Assembly: GCF_002127965.1 (NCBI RefSeq)
Contig: NZ_CP018787.1
Coordinates: 2,356,001-2,420,000 of the forward strand
DNA from: Oxalobacter formigenes
Lineage (GTDB): Bacteria > Pseudomonadota > Gammaproteobacteria > Burkholderiales > Burkholderiaceae_D
Length of the DNA stretch: 64,000 nucleotides
Reading direction: 5' to 3'
Shown here: positions 41,308 to 51,555 of the stretch, piece by piece
Numbering within the stretch: the stretch's first letter is position 1
Layout: the number at the start of each line of letters is the position of its first letter
Made by a program: the position numbers and the translations under genes
Notes under the pieces: model-generated
What the model saw: the letters and a program-made list of their open reading frames with translations, nothing else
What the model was told of the DNA's origin: nothing
Database searches by the model: none

Positions 41308-41485
41308 GAACAGGTTCTCCGTATAAAACCGTCGAAAAATGGATGCCGGGAGGATAAAAAAAAGATTCTCATGTCCAGCTTGCTTTGGTCATTGTATAGG
41401 GTAATTGTAAAGGGTCACTGTTTTTTACGTTTGAATACAAAACAAGTCAAGGATTCGAATTTGCCTTTCTGGTTCCATAAAAAAA

Positions 41486-41514
41486 ACAGGACAACTGAAG
41501 TTGTCCTGTTTTTT
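41486..41514 (-). terminator. Terminator of metY
   Basis: CAGGACAAC and GTTGTCCTG form a perfect stem around TGAA, flanked by A- and T-runs. On the minus strand it lies about 20 bases after the metY stop. Confidence 0.9.
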
Positions 41515-41533
41515 CAAGCATATTGAACCGCTT

Positions 41534-42820
41534 TTATATCTGTGCCAGAGCCTGATCCAGATCGGCGATAAGATCGTCTGCATTTTCCAGACCGATAGAC
41601 AGGCGAAGCATGTCTTCGCTGACACCGGCCTTTTTCAGTTCTTCCGTACTCAGCTGACGATGAGTTGTCGATGCCGAATGAGTTGCCAGAGAACGGGCAT
41701 CACCGATATTGACCAGACGGGTAAACAGTTTGAAGCCATCCAGTACCTTGGCACCTGCTTCGCGTGCGCTCATGCTGCCAGACGGTTTCACACCGAAAGA
41801 CAGGAGGCTCGGAGCTTTGCCATTCATGTATTTCTGCAAGAGGGCATGATCGCGATGATCCGGCAATGCGGCACAGTTCACCCAGGATACTTTTGGATGA
41901 TCGTTCAGGAATTTGGCGATGGCCAATGCATTTTCACAGGTTCTGTCCATACGCAGCGGGAGAGTTTCGATGCCCTGCAGAATCAGGAAAGAATTCATCG
42001 GCGAAAGTGCGCCACCCATATTACGGAGTGGAACGACCCGGGCGCGTCCGATATAGGCCGCATCGCCAAAGGCTTCCGTATAAACGACACCATGATAGGA
42101 AACATCCGGTTCGTTCAGACGTTTGAATTTTTCCTTGTGTTCTTTCCATGGGAATTTGCCACTATCGACGATACAACCACCCAGACTGTTTCCATGACCG
42201 TTCATCGATTTGGTCAGGGCATACACCACGATATCGGCACCGAATTCGAAAGGACGGCACAAATAGGAAGTCGGGACCGTGTTGTCGACGATGAGGGGAA
42301 TACCGTGAGCGTGCGCAATTTTGGCCAGCTTTTCGATATCAGTGACATTGCCGAGCGGATTGCCGACGGATTCACAGAAGATAGCCTTCGTCTTGCTGTC
42401 GATCCGTGCGGAGAAATCGTCTTCCAGCAGAGGATCGGCAAAACGGACTTCAACGCCATATTGCGGGAACGTATGGGCAAACAGGTTATATGTGCCACCG
42501 TAAAGCGTACTCGACGCGATGATATTATCGCCGACTTCCGTAATGGTCTGAATGGCATAAGACACAGCCGTCATACCGGATGCCAGAGCCAGCCCTCCGA
42601 CACCCCCTTCCAGAGCCGCAACCCGTTTTTCCAGCACGTCGTTCGTCGGATTCATGATACGGGTATAAATATTGCCCGGCACTTTCAGATCGAACAGGTC
42701 TGCGCCGTGTTGCGCGCTGTCGAAAGCATAAGCCACTGTCTGGTAAATAGGCACCGCAACCGATTTGGTAACAGGATCAGGGGAATAACCGGCGTGAATC
42801 GCAAGAGTTTCGAATTTCAT
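41534..42820 (-). CDS. metY: O-acetylhomoserine sulfhydrylase
   Basis: A 428-residue Cys/Met-metabolism PLP enzyme making homocysteine from O-acetylhomoserine and sulfide (direct sulfhydrylation). N-terminal FETLAIHAGYSPDP, YTRIMNPTNDVLEKRVAALEGG near residue 53, ESVGNPLGNV near 150 and the PLP lysine in ALTKSMNGHGNSLGG near 207 are all visible. Length is that of MetY (about 430) rather than MetB/MetZ (about 390). ATG at 42820 is chosen over the in-frame TTG at 42826. The ribosome-binding site is poor. Its own promoter is visible upstream, so it need not depend on fdhD transcription. Confidence 0.92.
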   Translation of the reverse strand: MKFETLAIHAGYSPDPVTKSVAVPIYQTVAYAFDSAQHGADLFDLKVPGNIYTRIMNPTNDVLEKRVAALEGGVGGLALASGMTAVSYAIQTITEVGDNIIASSTLYGGTYNLFAHTFPQYGVEVRFADPLLEDDFSARIDSKTKAIFCESVGNPLGNVTDIEKLAKIAHAHGIPLIVDNTVPTSYLCRPFEFGADIVVYALTKSMNGHGNSLGGCIVDSGKFPWKEHKEKFKRLNEPDVSYHGVVYTEAFGDAAYIGRARVVPLRNMGGALSPMNSFLILQGIETLPLRMDRTCENALAIAKFLNDHPKVSWVNCAALPDHRDHALLQKYMNGKAPSLLSFGVKPSGSMSAREAGAKVLDGFKLFTRLVNIGDARSLATHSASTTHRQLSTEELKKAGVSEDMLRLSIGLENADDLIADLDQALAQI

Positions 42821-42858
42821 GGTCAATAATCGCGAGATGAATAATAAAGATATTTCAC

Positions 42859-42887
42859 ATTGTACAGATTGATGTGCCGCTGTACAA
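42859..42887 (-). promoter_or_regulatory. metY promoter with embedded inverted repeat
   Basis: On the minus strand TTGTAC (42887-42882) and TACAAT (42864-42859) are 17 bases apart. TTGTACAG and CTGTACAA (42880-42887 and 42860-42867) are perfect inverted repeats lying on the two promoter hexamers. Confidence 0.68.
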
Positions 42888-42894
42888 AAGCAAA

Positions 42895-43695
42895 CTAGAC
42901 AAGCCTTTGTGGATGGGCGTAAACCGTATGACCGTTTTCGCGGACAAAACCGAGCAGGGTCAGATTGATTTCATTGGCGATTTGGATCGCCAGTGCCGTC
43001 GGTGCAGAAACTGCTGCCAGCATGCCGATACCTGCCGATCCGCATTTCTGTACCATTTCATAACTGGCCCGGCTCGTTACGAGCGCTGCCCCTGTGGAAC
43101 GATCGGCTTTCTGTCTGACAAGCGCACCGATCAGCTTGTCCAGTGCATTATGCCGCCCGACATCTTCCCGAACCAGCCCGACATTGCCATTGGCGTCCAG
43201 CCATGCCGCAGCATGGGTTGCACCTGTCTTTTTCTTGAGAAGCTGGAGCTCATCCATTTTTTCAAAACCCCAATGGATGACTTCCGTACTGAAAACTGGA
43301 TTCGACATGACAAGAGGAGGCATGCGGACCGCCTGAGACAGGGAATCCGTGCCGCACAGGCCACAACCAGTGCGCCCCGTCAGATTTCGCCTTCTTTCCT
43401 TCAAATACTGAAACCGTTCGCTGGCAATATCCATTTCAACACGAATGCCGTTTTCAACCTCGACGATCTCTGTCCCGTAAATTTCTTCCGGGACTTCAAT
43501 AATACCTTCAGTCAGTGAAAATCCCAGTGCAAAATCTTCCAGATCTGCCGGCGTCGCGAGCATGACGGCGTGAGAAATCCCGTTATAAACCAGTGCGACC
43601 GGGACTTCTTCAGCAACGGTATCGTCTCTCAGTACCTTTTGTCCGTTTTTCCAATGGCACACACTGACTTTTTCCGCTGTGTCATACGTTTTCAT
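42895..43695 (-). CDS. fdhD: Formate dehydrogenase accessory sulfurtransferase FdhD
   Basis: A 266-residue cytosolic protein that passes sulfur from IscS to the molybdenum cofactor of formate dehydrogenases, which is essential for their activity. The reactive pair is in GCGLCGTDS near residue 111; EVPVALVYNGISHAVMLATP near 28, VREDVGRHNALDKLIGAL near 175 and TSRASYEMVQK near 207 fit. It lies 11 bases after modE. Its client is probably the FdhF-type enzyme at 48.8-51 kb. Confidence 0.95.
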   Translation of the reverse strand: MKTYDTAEKVSVCHWKNGQKVLRDDTVAEEVPVALVYNGISHAVMLATPADLEDFALGFSLTEGIIEVPEEIYGTEIVEVENGIRVEMDIASERFQYLKERRRNLTGRTGCGLCGTDSLSQAVRMPPLVMSNPVFSTEVIHWGFEKMDELQLLKKKTGATHAAAWLDANGNVGLVREDVGRHNALDKLIGALVRQKADRSTGAALVTSRASYEMVQKCGSAGIGMLAAVSAPTALAIQIANEINLTLLGFVRENGHTVYAHPQRLV

Positions 43696-43706
43696 ATCAT
43701 CCTCTT

Positions 43707-44477
43707 TCAGGGCAGAAGCGCAACCACGACAGCCGATTCATCGACCGAGGCAAACACCCTGTCCTCAAGCTGGATTTTCCTGTCAGCGGAGGCGAACCCG
43801 ACCAGTTGCAGCCCCGGAATCAATTCCATCGTGACTTCATCTTCCTTGTCACCGGCTGAAATCCGCGCAACCTTTCCGCAAAACAGGTTGGCCGAGGATA
43901 AATTGGACGTGTTCGTCTCGTCAAAAACCTTGACCGCTGTCGCCTTGCACATGGCGACGACCTGAAGACCGGGTTTCAGAGCCAGCAGCTCGGCACTCGT
44001 GCGGGTAATTCGCGCAATCAGGACCGGCATTGAATCATTGACGGCAAGACAGACCCGGACGATTTGCCCGCTCATTTTCAGGCCCTTGACCCGACATGGC
44101 AGATAATTGCGCATACTCGTCCTGATCGACAGACGGGAAAAACGCGCATCGACCGTATCGATGGTTTCCCCCTGAAACTGGTCCAGCACTTCCTGACGTT
44201 TTTTTTCAAGAACACCTGCGATCTGAAGCAGCCGTTCCCCCTCATCCGTCAGTTTGGCGCCGCCACCACCAACTCCACCAACGACCTTTTCGACCAGTGA
44301 GACCCCAGTCAGGTTAGTCAGCGTATCGATAGCCTGCCATGCCGCCTTGTAACTGATGCCTGCCTCGCGTGCAGCCTGTGAAATGGAACCCGTTTGCCCG
44401 ATTTGCCTCAAAACCTCGATCCGTTTGTCGGTCGTCCCATGAGCGAAAGCGTTTGCCAGAGAAACTGAATCAGTCAT
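43707..44477 (-). CDS. modE: Molybdate-responsive regulator ModE
   Basis: A 256-residue molybdate sensor. The N-terminal winged helix has the ModE-type GSISQAAREAGISYKAAWQA near residue 28. The C-terminal tandem molybdate-binding (TOBE/MOBE) domains cover about 120-256 (LAVNDSMPVLIARITRTSAE). With molybdate bound it represses modABC and activates molybdoenzyme genes. It is divergent from modA; a perfect ModE operator lies between them. ATG at 44477 is preferred to TTG at 44483. fdhD follows in the same direction, linking molybdate sensing to formate dehydrogenase maturation. Confidence 0.95.
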   Translation of the reverse strand: MTDSVSLANAFAHGTTDKRIEVLRQIGQTGSISQAAREAGISYKAAWQAIDTLTNLTGVSLVEKVVGGVGGGGAKLTDEGERLLQIAGVLEKKRQEVLDQFQGETIDTVDARFSRLSIRTSMRNYLPCRVKGLKMSGQIVRVCLAVNDSMPVLIARITRTSAELLALKPGLQVVAMCKATAVKVFDETNTSNLSSANLFCGKVARISAGDKEDEVTMELIPGLQLVGFASADRKIQLEDRVFASVDESAVVVALLP

Positions 44478-44505
44478 TTTCAATCACGTTAAAAAAATAA
44501 AATAG

Positions 44506-44533
44506 TTGAACATTTGAAAAATGTTCTGCTAGA

Positions 44534-44535
<2 letters not shown>
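44506..44535 (+). promoter_or_regulatory. modABC promoter
   Basis: TTGAAC (44506-44511) and TAGAAT (44530-44535) are 18 bases apart. The predicted start falls inside the ModE operator, as expected for repression. A palindrome (GAACATTT-GAA-AAATGTTC, 44508-44526) fills the spacer. Confidence 0.7.
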
Positions 44536-45333
<798 letters not shown>

Positions 45334-45346
45334 TGGATAACTGAAA

Positions 45347-46018
45347 ATGCTGGAAATGGATTTTTCTGCTGTCTGGCTGACTTTGAAGCTGGCAACACTG
45401 ACGACCGCCATCCTCCTCGTTCTCGGGACACCCCTTGCGTGGAAACTGTCCCATACGGATAGCTGGTGGCGAGGCCCCGTCAATGCTGTCGTGGCACTCC
45501 CATTTGTGTTGCCACCGACCGTTCTGGGCTTTTACCTGTTGACCATGATGGGGCCAAACGGTCCTGTCGGCCAGTTCTGTGAATGGCTTGGACTGCCTAC
45601 GCTGCCCTTCAGCTTTTCGGGTCTTGTCGTCGCTTCCGTCATTTATTCCATGCCCTTCGTGGTTCAGCCCCTGCAGAATTCTTTCGAAACCATCGGAAAA
45701 CGCCCGCTTGAAGCGGCGGCAAGCTTGCGGGCATCCCCGCTGGACACTTTTTTCAGTGTCATTCTGCCGATGGCAAAGTCCGGCTATCTGACCGCCACCG
45801 TCATGGGATTCGCCCATACAGTCGGTGAATTCGGTGTCGTACTGATGATCGGGGGCAACATACCCGACAAGACACGTGTTCTGTCCGTTGCGATCTACGA
45901 CCATGTCGAAGCGCTGGAATATACACAGGCACACTGGCTTTCTGCCGGCATGCTGATATTCTCGTTTTTCGTTTTACTGGCACTTTACCTTTTGAATCCT
46001 AACCGGAGGCGGGCATGA
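45347..46018 (+). CDS. modB: Molybdate ABC transporter permease
   Basis: A 223-residue inner-membrane permease with five predicted transmembrane helices and the cytoplasmic EAA loop ([20 protein letters not shown] near residue 125) that docks to Mod[14 protein letters not shown] near 50 and [14 protein letters not shown] near 155 are ModB-type. It lies 13 bases after modA and overlaps modC by four bases. Confidence 0.96.
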   Translation: MLEMDFSAVWLTLKLATLTTAILLVLGTPLAWKLSHTDSWWRGPVNAVVALPFVLPPTVLGFYLLTMMGPNGPVGQFCEWLGLPTLPFSFSGLVVASVIYSMPFVVQPLQNSFETIGKRPLEAAASLRASPLDTFFSVILPMAKSGYLTATVMGFAHTVGEFGVVLMIGGNIPDKTRVLSVAIYDHVEALEYTQAHWLSAGMLIFSFFVLLALYLLNPNRRRA

Positions 46019-47091
46019 AAAATCTGCTTCTCAAAGGAAAAGTGACCCGTAAAAACTTCGAACTGGATTTCGATCTGGCGTTACCAGGATCGGGAATCAC
46101 GGCATTTTTCGGTGAATCAGGCGCCGGCAAATCCACCCTGCTGCGCGCTGTTGCCGGACTTGTCCAGCCATCAGACGGACAAATCAGGATCGGCGATGAA
46201 ATATGGCAGGATGATGAAAAGAAAATCTTCGTCCCGACCCATAAACGTTCTGTCGGTTTCGTCTTTCAGGATGCAGCGCTGTTCCCGCATCTTTCCGTCA
46301 GGAATAATCTGCAATACGGGATGAAACGCATTCCGGCTGAAAAACGGGTCATATCTCTGGAAAAAGCAGTCGATCTGCTCGGAATCGGCCATCTGCTCGA
46401 CCGGGTACCCGATACCCTTTCAGGCGGAGAACAGCAGCGCGTCAGTATCGCCCGTGCATTGGCGACAAGTCCGGATATCATGTTGATGGATGAACCGCTG
46501 GCAGCGCTGGATATGAAGCGCAAGTCCGAAATCATTCCCTATCTCATGCGTCTGAATGCAGAACTGGAAATCCCGATTCTGTACGTCAGCCATGCACTGG
46601 AAGAAGTCAGTATGCTGGCCGATCATCTGGTTCTCCTTGAAAAAGGCAAGGTCATCGCTTCAGGAAAAATCAGCGAAATGTTGACCCGGCTGGATCTTCC
46701 TCTCGCTTATTACGATGTCGCTGCTGCTGTCGTAAACGGACAGGTCATCGAGGAAGACAGGGAATACTGCCTCTCCACGATCCGTTTTTCAGGCGGAAAC
46801 ATTTTGCTGCCTTCAGCCAATTTGAGCGTGGGTCAGCAAGTTCGCCTTCGTGTTCAGGCACGGGATGTCAGCCTGACAACTGAAAAGCCGGTGAATACCA
46901 GCATCCTGAATGCTTTCGAAGCAACAGTCGTCAATCTGTCTCCTGACGCGAACGGCCAGGTTTTAATCGAACTCGACGCAAAAGGAACACGTTTATTGTC
47001 GAGAATCACAAGCAAGTCGGTCAATACCCTCAAACTGGGCATAGGCAAACCCATCTTTGCCCAGGTAAAAGGCATTGCCGTGATTGAATAA
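46015..47091 (+). CDS. modC: Molybdate ABC transporter ATP-binding protein
   Basis: A 358-residue ATPase. Walker [13 protein letters not shown] near residue 34, the ABC signature [10 protein letters not shown] near 134 and Walker [13 protein letters not shown] near 156 are intact. A C-terminal TOBE/MOBE domain (from about 290) could bind molybdate and modulate transport. The ribosome-binding site GGAGG is strong. It completes modABC under ModE control. Confidence 0.96.
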   Translation: MKNLLLKGKVTRKNFELDFDLALPGSGITAFFGESGAGKSTLLRAVAGLVQPSDGQIRIGDEIWQDDEKKIFVPTHKRSVGFVFQDAALFPHLSVRNNLQYGMKRIPAEKRVISLEKAVDLLGIGHLLDRVPDTLSGGEQQRVSIARALATSPDIMLMDEPLAALDMKRKSEIIPYLMRLNAELEIPILYVSHALEEVSMLADHLVLLEKGKVIASGKISEMLTRLDLPLAYYDVAAAVVNGQVIEEDREYCLSTIRFSGGNILLPSANLSVGQQVRLRVQARDVSLTTEKPVNTSILNAFEATVVNLSPDANGQVLIELDAKGTRLLSRITSKSVNTLKLGIGKPIFAQVKGIAVIE

Positions 47092-47115
47092 GCCTTTAAA
47101 TACGGCGTCGATCAG

Positions 47116-47158
47116 ACACAGCACCTGAAAAGTTGCTGTGTTCGGCAGGAATTTTTTT
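47116..47158 (+). terminator. Possible terminator of modC
   Basis: ACACAGCA and TGCTGTGT form an 8-bp stem with a 10-base loop, but the T-run begins about 10 bases later, so efficiency is doubtful. Confidence 0.35.
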
Positions 47159-47291
47159 CCGAAGATATAATTCATGAAAACAATTCTCATTTAGCCATAA
47201 AAAATTGCCTTGCGGCAACACAATGGGTATGAAAGAATAGTTCACATCAACATTTAATAATATTATAAAGTCTTTACGACGGAGGTTTCCA

Positions 47292-48743
47292 ATGAATGCC
47301 AAAGCCCAGGTTCCACAATACGAATTGCTCATCAATGGCAAATGGGTCAAACCGAAAAGCGGGAAATATTCGACCATCCTGAATCCGGCGACGGAAGAAG
47401 TCATCGCCTATGTCGCGGCCGGTGATGAAAACGATGTCGATACCGCTGCCAAAGCAGCACGGGCTGCCCTGAAAGTCTGGAATGGCATCAGCGCCGCCGA
47501 ACGTGGCCGGATTCTCAACCGCTTCGCTGATCTGCTGGAAAAAAATCAGGAAGAACTGATCCTTCTCGAAAGCATCAATGCTGGCAAACCGATTTCCAGT
47601 GTCAGAAGACAGGATATGCCTGCCGCTATCGATACCCTCCGTTACTACGCAGGCTGGACCGACAAGATCATCGGTCAGGTCATTCCTGCCAGAACGGATG
47701 CGCTGACCTATACCGTCCGCGAGCCAGTCGGTGTTGTTGGCGCGATCGTGCCGTGGAATTTCCCGATCATGATCGGCATATGGAAAATCGCTCCGGCGCT
47801 GGCCTGTGGTTGCACATTGATTGTCAAACCGGCCGAACTGACCCCGATGACCGCGATTCGTATCGGTGAACTGGCTCTTGAAGCAGGTATTCCTCCAGGT
47901 GTCCTGAATATCGTTACCGGTAAAGGCAGTGTCGTTGGCGATGCAATGGTCGCTCATCCGCAAGTCGACAAAATCACCTTCACTGGCTCTCCGAAAGTCG
48001 GTCGTGGCATCATGCAGGGTGCGTCGAGCAACTTCAAAAAACTGACGCTGGAACTGGGCGGCAAATCGGCCAATATCATTTTCGACGACGCCGATCTGGA
48101 TGCGGCCGTTCGCGGTTCCGCTTCCGGCATCTTCTTCAATGCCGGTCAGGTCTGCTCGGCCGGTTCCCGGATTCTGGTCCACAAGAAAATCCACGACGAA
48201 GTCGTCGACCGCCTGATCGATCGTGCAAAACACATCAAGATTGGTGATACGGCATCGAAAGAAACCATCATGGGACCGCTGGTTTCCGAAAACCAGTTGA
48301 ATACCGTCATGGAATACATCGACGTCGGCAAGAAAGAAGGTGCATCCGTCGCGTATGGTGGTGATCGTGTCGGCGACAAAGGCTTCTACGTTGCCCCGAC
48401 GATTTTCACCGGTGTCAAAAACGAAATGCGCATTTCTCAGGAAGAAATTTTCGGCCCTGTCGCCAGCGTGATTTCCTTCGAGGATGAGGAAGAAGCCGTC
48501 GCCATTGCCAACGGAACCGCTTTCAGCCTGGCTGCCGGCGTATGGAGTGCCGACGTGACCCGTATTCACAAAGTCGCACAGGATATCAAGGCCGGTACTG
48601 TCTGGGTCAATACCTACGGTTACACAGACGTCCGCCTCCCATGGGGTGGTACGGGTGAATCCGGTTTCGGCCGTGAACACGGTGAAGCCGCTCTGGAAAA
48701 CTTCACCGAACCGAAAACCATCTGGCTGTCGCTGAAAAGGTAA
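47292..48743 (+). CDS. NAD(P)-dependent aldehyde dehydrogenase
   Basis: A 483-residue ALDH-superfamily enzyme. PWNFPIMIGIWKIAPALACG near residue 155 and FTGSPKVGRGI near 230 bind NAD(P). The general base is in LELGGKSANI (Glu near 256), and the catalytic cysteine in NAGQVCSAGSR (near 290). Overall it resembles betaine-aldehyde/aminoaldehyde dehydrogenases, but the substrate cannot be inferred. Codon use is strongly biased and GGAGG precedes the ATG, suggesting high expression. It stands between modABC and the formate dehydrogenase genes with its own terminator; an oxidation step feeding the C1/C2 metabolism of the cell is possible but unproven. Confidence 0.9.
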   Translation: MNAKAQVPQYELLINGKWVKPKSGKYSTILNPATEEVIAYVAAGDENDVDTAAKAARAALKVWNGISAAERGRILNRFADLLEKNQEELILLESINAGKPISSVRRQDMPAAIDTLRYYAGWTDKIIGQVIPARTDALTYTVREPVGVVGAIVPWNFPIMIGIWKIAPALACGCTLIVKPAELTPMTAIRIGELALEAGIPPGVLNIVTGKGSVVGDAMVAHPQVDKITFTGSPKVGRGIMQGASSNFKKLTLELGGKSANIIFDDADLDAAVRGSASGIFFNAGQVCSAGSRILVHKKIHDEVVDRLIDRAKHIKIGDTASKETIMGPLVSENQLNTVMEYIDVGKKEGASVAYGGDRVGDKGFYVAPTIFTGVKNEMRISQEEIFGPVASVISFEDEEEAVAIANGTAFSLAAGVWSADVTRIHKVAQDIKAGTVWVNTYGYTDVRLPWGGTGESGFGREHGEAALENFTEPKTIWLSLKR

Positions 48744-48761
48744 GCAACAAGCCAGCCCATA

Positions 48762-48792
48762 AAAAAACCTCTCCATCCGGAGAGGTTTTTTG
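48762..48792. terminator. Bidirectional terminator between ALDH and fdhF
   Basis: ACCTCTCC and GGAGAGGT enclose ATCC and are flanked by A- and T-runs. It serves both convergent genes. Confidence 0.92.
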
Positions 48793-48810
48793 TTACCTTG
48801 AACCGCTTGA

Positions 48811-50967
48811 TCAGGCCGCTACAGCATCATCGACCGCTTTCGCGAGCGAGGCTTTCATCTTGCCGTATTCTTCGACAAGATATTTTTCAGCCCACTTCTG
48901 GTCTTCGATCTTGTGAAGCCGGACAGCACTGTATTTGTATTCCGGTGTCTTGGAATACGGATCAAGATGCTCGATCGTCAGTTCATTACAGGCGCCGATC
49001 CACCACTGGTAAGTCATGTAAACGGCACCACGGTTCGTGCGTTCACTGACCTTGGCACGGCTGATAACCTTTCCGCGACGGGATTCAACCCAGACCAGCT
49101 GTTCATCTTTAATGCCCAGTTCCTGCGCATCCGTCGTATTCATCTGGACATAACCCGGTTCATCAGCCAGCGTCTGCAATGCCGAACAGTTGCCGGTCAT
49201 GGAACGGCACGAATAATGACCGACTTCACGAACAGTCGAGAGAATCAGCGGAAAATCGTCATCGACCTGATCCAGTGGCGGTCTCCAGTCGGAAGCGATC
49301 AATTGCGCTTTCCCGCTCGGTGTCGCGAACCTGTTGCCCTTGTACATCCACTGATCACCCGGATCATCCAGCGTCAGGCAAGGCCAGGGCACATAACCGA
49401 GACCTGCCATTTTTTCATAAGTCGCACCGTAATAGAGAGGGCACAACTCACGCATTTCGTCCCAGATTTCCTTCGTATTCTTATACTTCATCGGATAACC
49501 CATCGCCGTCGCCATCAGGCTATGGATTTCCCAGTCCGGCTTGACATTGCCCTTCGGTTCGATCGCTTTTTCAAAATACTGGAAACCACGGTCAGCTGCC
49601 GAATAGACCCCTTCATGTTCACCCCACGACGTTGCAGGAAAGATAACGTCTGCCTGCATGGCCGTCTTGGTCATGAAGATATCCTGAACAATGACCAGCT
49701 CGAGTTTTTCATAAGCCTCACGTACGGAAGACAGATCCGGTTCCGTCTGTAACGGGTCTTCACCAAAAATGTAAACTGCCTTCAGCTTGCCTTCTTCAAC
49801 GTTATGGCCAACTTCGGTAATTGGAATGCCTTTCTTGGCTGGCAGGGATTTGACGCCCCATGCCTTTTCGAATTTGGCGCGGATTTCAGGATCTTCAACC
49901 GATTGGTATCCCGGGAATTGCCCCGGAGTCGCTCCCATATCGCAGGAACCCTGAACGTTGTTCTGTCCGCGAACCGGACCAACACCGACATTCGGACGTG
50001 CAAGATTGCCTGTGATGACGGCAATATTGGACAGGCCCATACAGGTTTCGACGCCCTGCCCCCATTGCGTGACGCCCATACCCCACAAAATCGTGGCAGA
50101 AGGGGCTGCCGCGTACATGCGAACCGCTTCGCGTACCATTTTCGGATCGAGCCCGGTAATTTCCGCGGTATTTTCCGGCGTGTATTTCGAAACGAGCTCG
50201 CGCATCTTTTCGAAACCTTCGGAATAGTTTTCGACGAATTCCCTGTTGTACAGGTTTTCCTCGATCAGCGTATTGATGAAGGCATTGACCAGCGCCATGT
50301 TGGAACCGTTCTTCATTTGCAGATGAATGTCTGCAATACGGGACGATTCGATGACTCGGGGATCGCAAACGATAATCTTTGCGCCCTTCTGTTTTGCTTT
50401 CAGAATCCGGCGTGCAACGATCGGATGGGAATCGGCTGCGTTGTAACCGAAGATCAGGAGACATTTCGTATCTTCGATTTCAACGATCGAGTTGCTCATC
50501 GCGCCGCTGCCAAGCGTTTTTTCCAGCGCGGTAACGGACGGCCCGTGACAGACGCGGGCGCAGCAATCGACGTTATTCGTACCGATAACGGCACGCGCGA
50601 ATTTCTGGGTAACGTAATTGGCTTCATTGCCGGGGCCACGGGCACACCCGCTGATAAATATGGAATCGGGGCCGTGTTTTTCCTTGATGTCCATCAGTTT
50701 CGAACTGGCGAAACGGATCGCTTCATCCCACGATACCGTGGTGAATGGATCGCCTTTCCTGTAGCGAACCATCGGCTGGGTCAGGCGAGGCGTCAACAGG
50801 CGGGTATCATTCAAAAACTCCCAGCCGTAATAGCCTTTCAGGCACAGTTCACCCTGATTGGTAAAACCGTTAGCGCCTTCAGCTTTGATGATCTTGTTGT
50901 TTTCGACAGTAAAACTGATTTTACAGCCCGACGCGCAGTACGGGCAGACGACGAGTTTCTTTTCCAT
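48811..50967 (-). CDS. fdhF: Formate dehydrogenase alpha subunit, Cys type (FdhF-like)
   Basis: A 718-residue bis-MGD molybdoenzyme of the size of E. coli FdhF (715). The [4Fe-4S] ligands fall at C8, C11, C15 and C42, and the relay lysine at K44, identical to E. coli numbering. The catalytic position reads CARVCHGPS with Cys140 and His141: cysteine replaces the selenocysteine of E. coli. It lacks the long ferredoxin-rich N-terminal extension of NAD-linked FdhA types and has no Tat signal, so it is cytosolic. ATG at 50967 is preferred because GGGAG lies 6 bases upstream. It is in an operon after a HydN-like ferredoxin. There is no hydrogenase nearby, so formate oxidation (or CO2 reduction) must use another electron partner. 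Confidence 0.94.
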   Translation of the reverse strand: MEKKLVVCPYCASGCKISFTVENNKIIKAEGANGFTNQGELCLKGYYGWEFLNDTRLLTPRLTQPMVRYRKGDPFTTVSWDEAIRFASSKLMDIKEKHGPDSIFISGCARGPGNEANYVTQKFARAVIGTNNVDCCARVCHGPSVTALEKTLGSGAMSNSIVEIEDTKCLLIFGYNAADSHPIVARRILKAKQKGAKIIVCDPRVIESSRIADIHLQMKNGSNMALVNAFINTLIEENLYNREFVENYSEGFEKMRELVSKYTPENTAEITGLDPKMVREAVRMYAAAPSATILWGMGVTQWGQGVETCMGLSNIAVITGNLARPNVGVGPVRGQNNVQGSCDMGATPGQFPGYQSVEDPEIRAKFEKAWGVKSLPAKKGIPITEVGHNVEEGKLKAVYIFGEDPLQTEPDLSSVREAYEKLELVIVQDIFMTKTAMQADVIFPATSWGEHEGVYSAADRGFQYFEKAIEPKGNVKPDWEIHSLMATAMGYPMKYKNTKEIWDEMRELCPLYYGATYEKMAGLGYVPWPCLTLDDPGDQWMYKGNRFATPSGKAQLIASDWRPPLDQVDDDFPLILSTVREVGHYSCRSMTGNCSALQTLADEPGYVQMNTTDAQELGIKDEQLVWVESRRGKVISRAKVSERTNRGAVYMTYQWWIGACNELTIEHLDPYSKTPEYKYSAVRLHKIEDQKWAEKYLVEEYGKMKASLAKAVDDAVAA

Positions 50968-51012
50968 ATTTTCTCCCAGAAGTCCGGGATGCATTACCGG
51001 ATCTGTTTCGGA

Positions 51013-51555
51013 TTAATCGAAGGAATTCTCCGACATTTTCAAAAGCGTATCATCGCGTCTCTTGTCGACCTTGTTTTCCAGCGCACCCATATCCACGATA
51101 TGCAAGGCATGAGTCGGGCAAACCGACACACACTGCGGACCTTCAGGGACATTGATACAGAAATCGCATTTTTGCGCAATCTTGACCGATTTGCGAACAG
51201 TCACCGGTCCCAATTCGGCTTGCTCTACCGGCTTGGAAACGATTTCCATCGCACCGAACGGACATGCCAGCACACATGTCTGGCAACCGATACAGCGCTC
51301 CTTGATCAACTGAACCGTGTCGGCGCTATAAACCAGTGCATTCGTCGGACATACGTTCACGCAAGGCGCATTTTCGCACTGGCGGCACTGTACGGGGGCG
51401 GTCAGTTTCAATCCCTTGACCAATCTCAATCTTGGTCTGAAATTCTCAGGGGTCAAATCGTTTTCAGCTCCCGTAGGATGAGCCAGTACACATGCCACCT
51501 CACAGGTACGGCATCCGATGCATTTATCTGGTTCCGCGATTACAAACCGGTTCAT
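51013..51555 (-). CDS. hydN: HydN-like four-cluster ferredoxin
   Basis: A 180-residue protein with four [4Fe-4S] motifs: CIGCRTCEVAC near residue 12, CRQCENAPCVNVC near 57, CIGCQTCVLAC near 88 and CDFCINVPEGPQCVSVC near 129. It is the electron-transfer subunit type associated with FdhF and hydrogenase (HydN/HycB/DmsB family). It has no membrane segment. AGGAG lies 9 bases before the ATG. It is encoded just upstream of fdhF, so it should carry electrons from the active site to a partner, plausibly the divergent flavoprotein. The name is by similarity. Confidence 0.88.
   Translation of the reverse strand: MNRFVIAEPDKCIGCRTCEVACVLAHPTGAENDLTPENFRPRLRLVKGLKLTAPVQCRQCENAPCVNVCPTNALVYSADTVQLIKERCIGCQTCVLACPFGAMEIVSKPVEQAELGPVTVRKSVKIAQKCDFCINVPEGPQCVSVCPTHALHIVDMGALENKVDKRRDDTLLKMSENSFD

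Noticed and set aside
41501-42829. 442-residue open frame antisense to metY
   Set aside because: Shadow frame; it begins in the metY terminator and has no family signature.
47274-48776. 500-residue open frame antisense to the aldehyde dehydrogenase
   Set aside because: Shadow of a strongly codon-biased gene; no ribosome-binding site or recognisable motif.
50548-50550. Selenocysteine codon in fdhF
   Set aside because: The codon at position 140 is TGT (Cys), and the reading frame contains no internal TGA.
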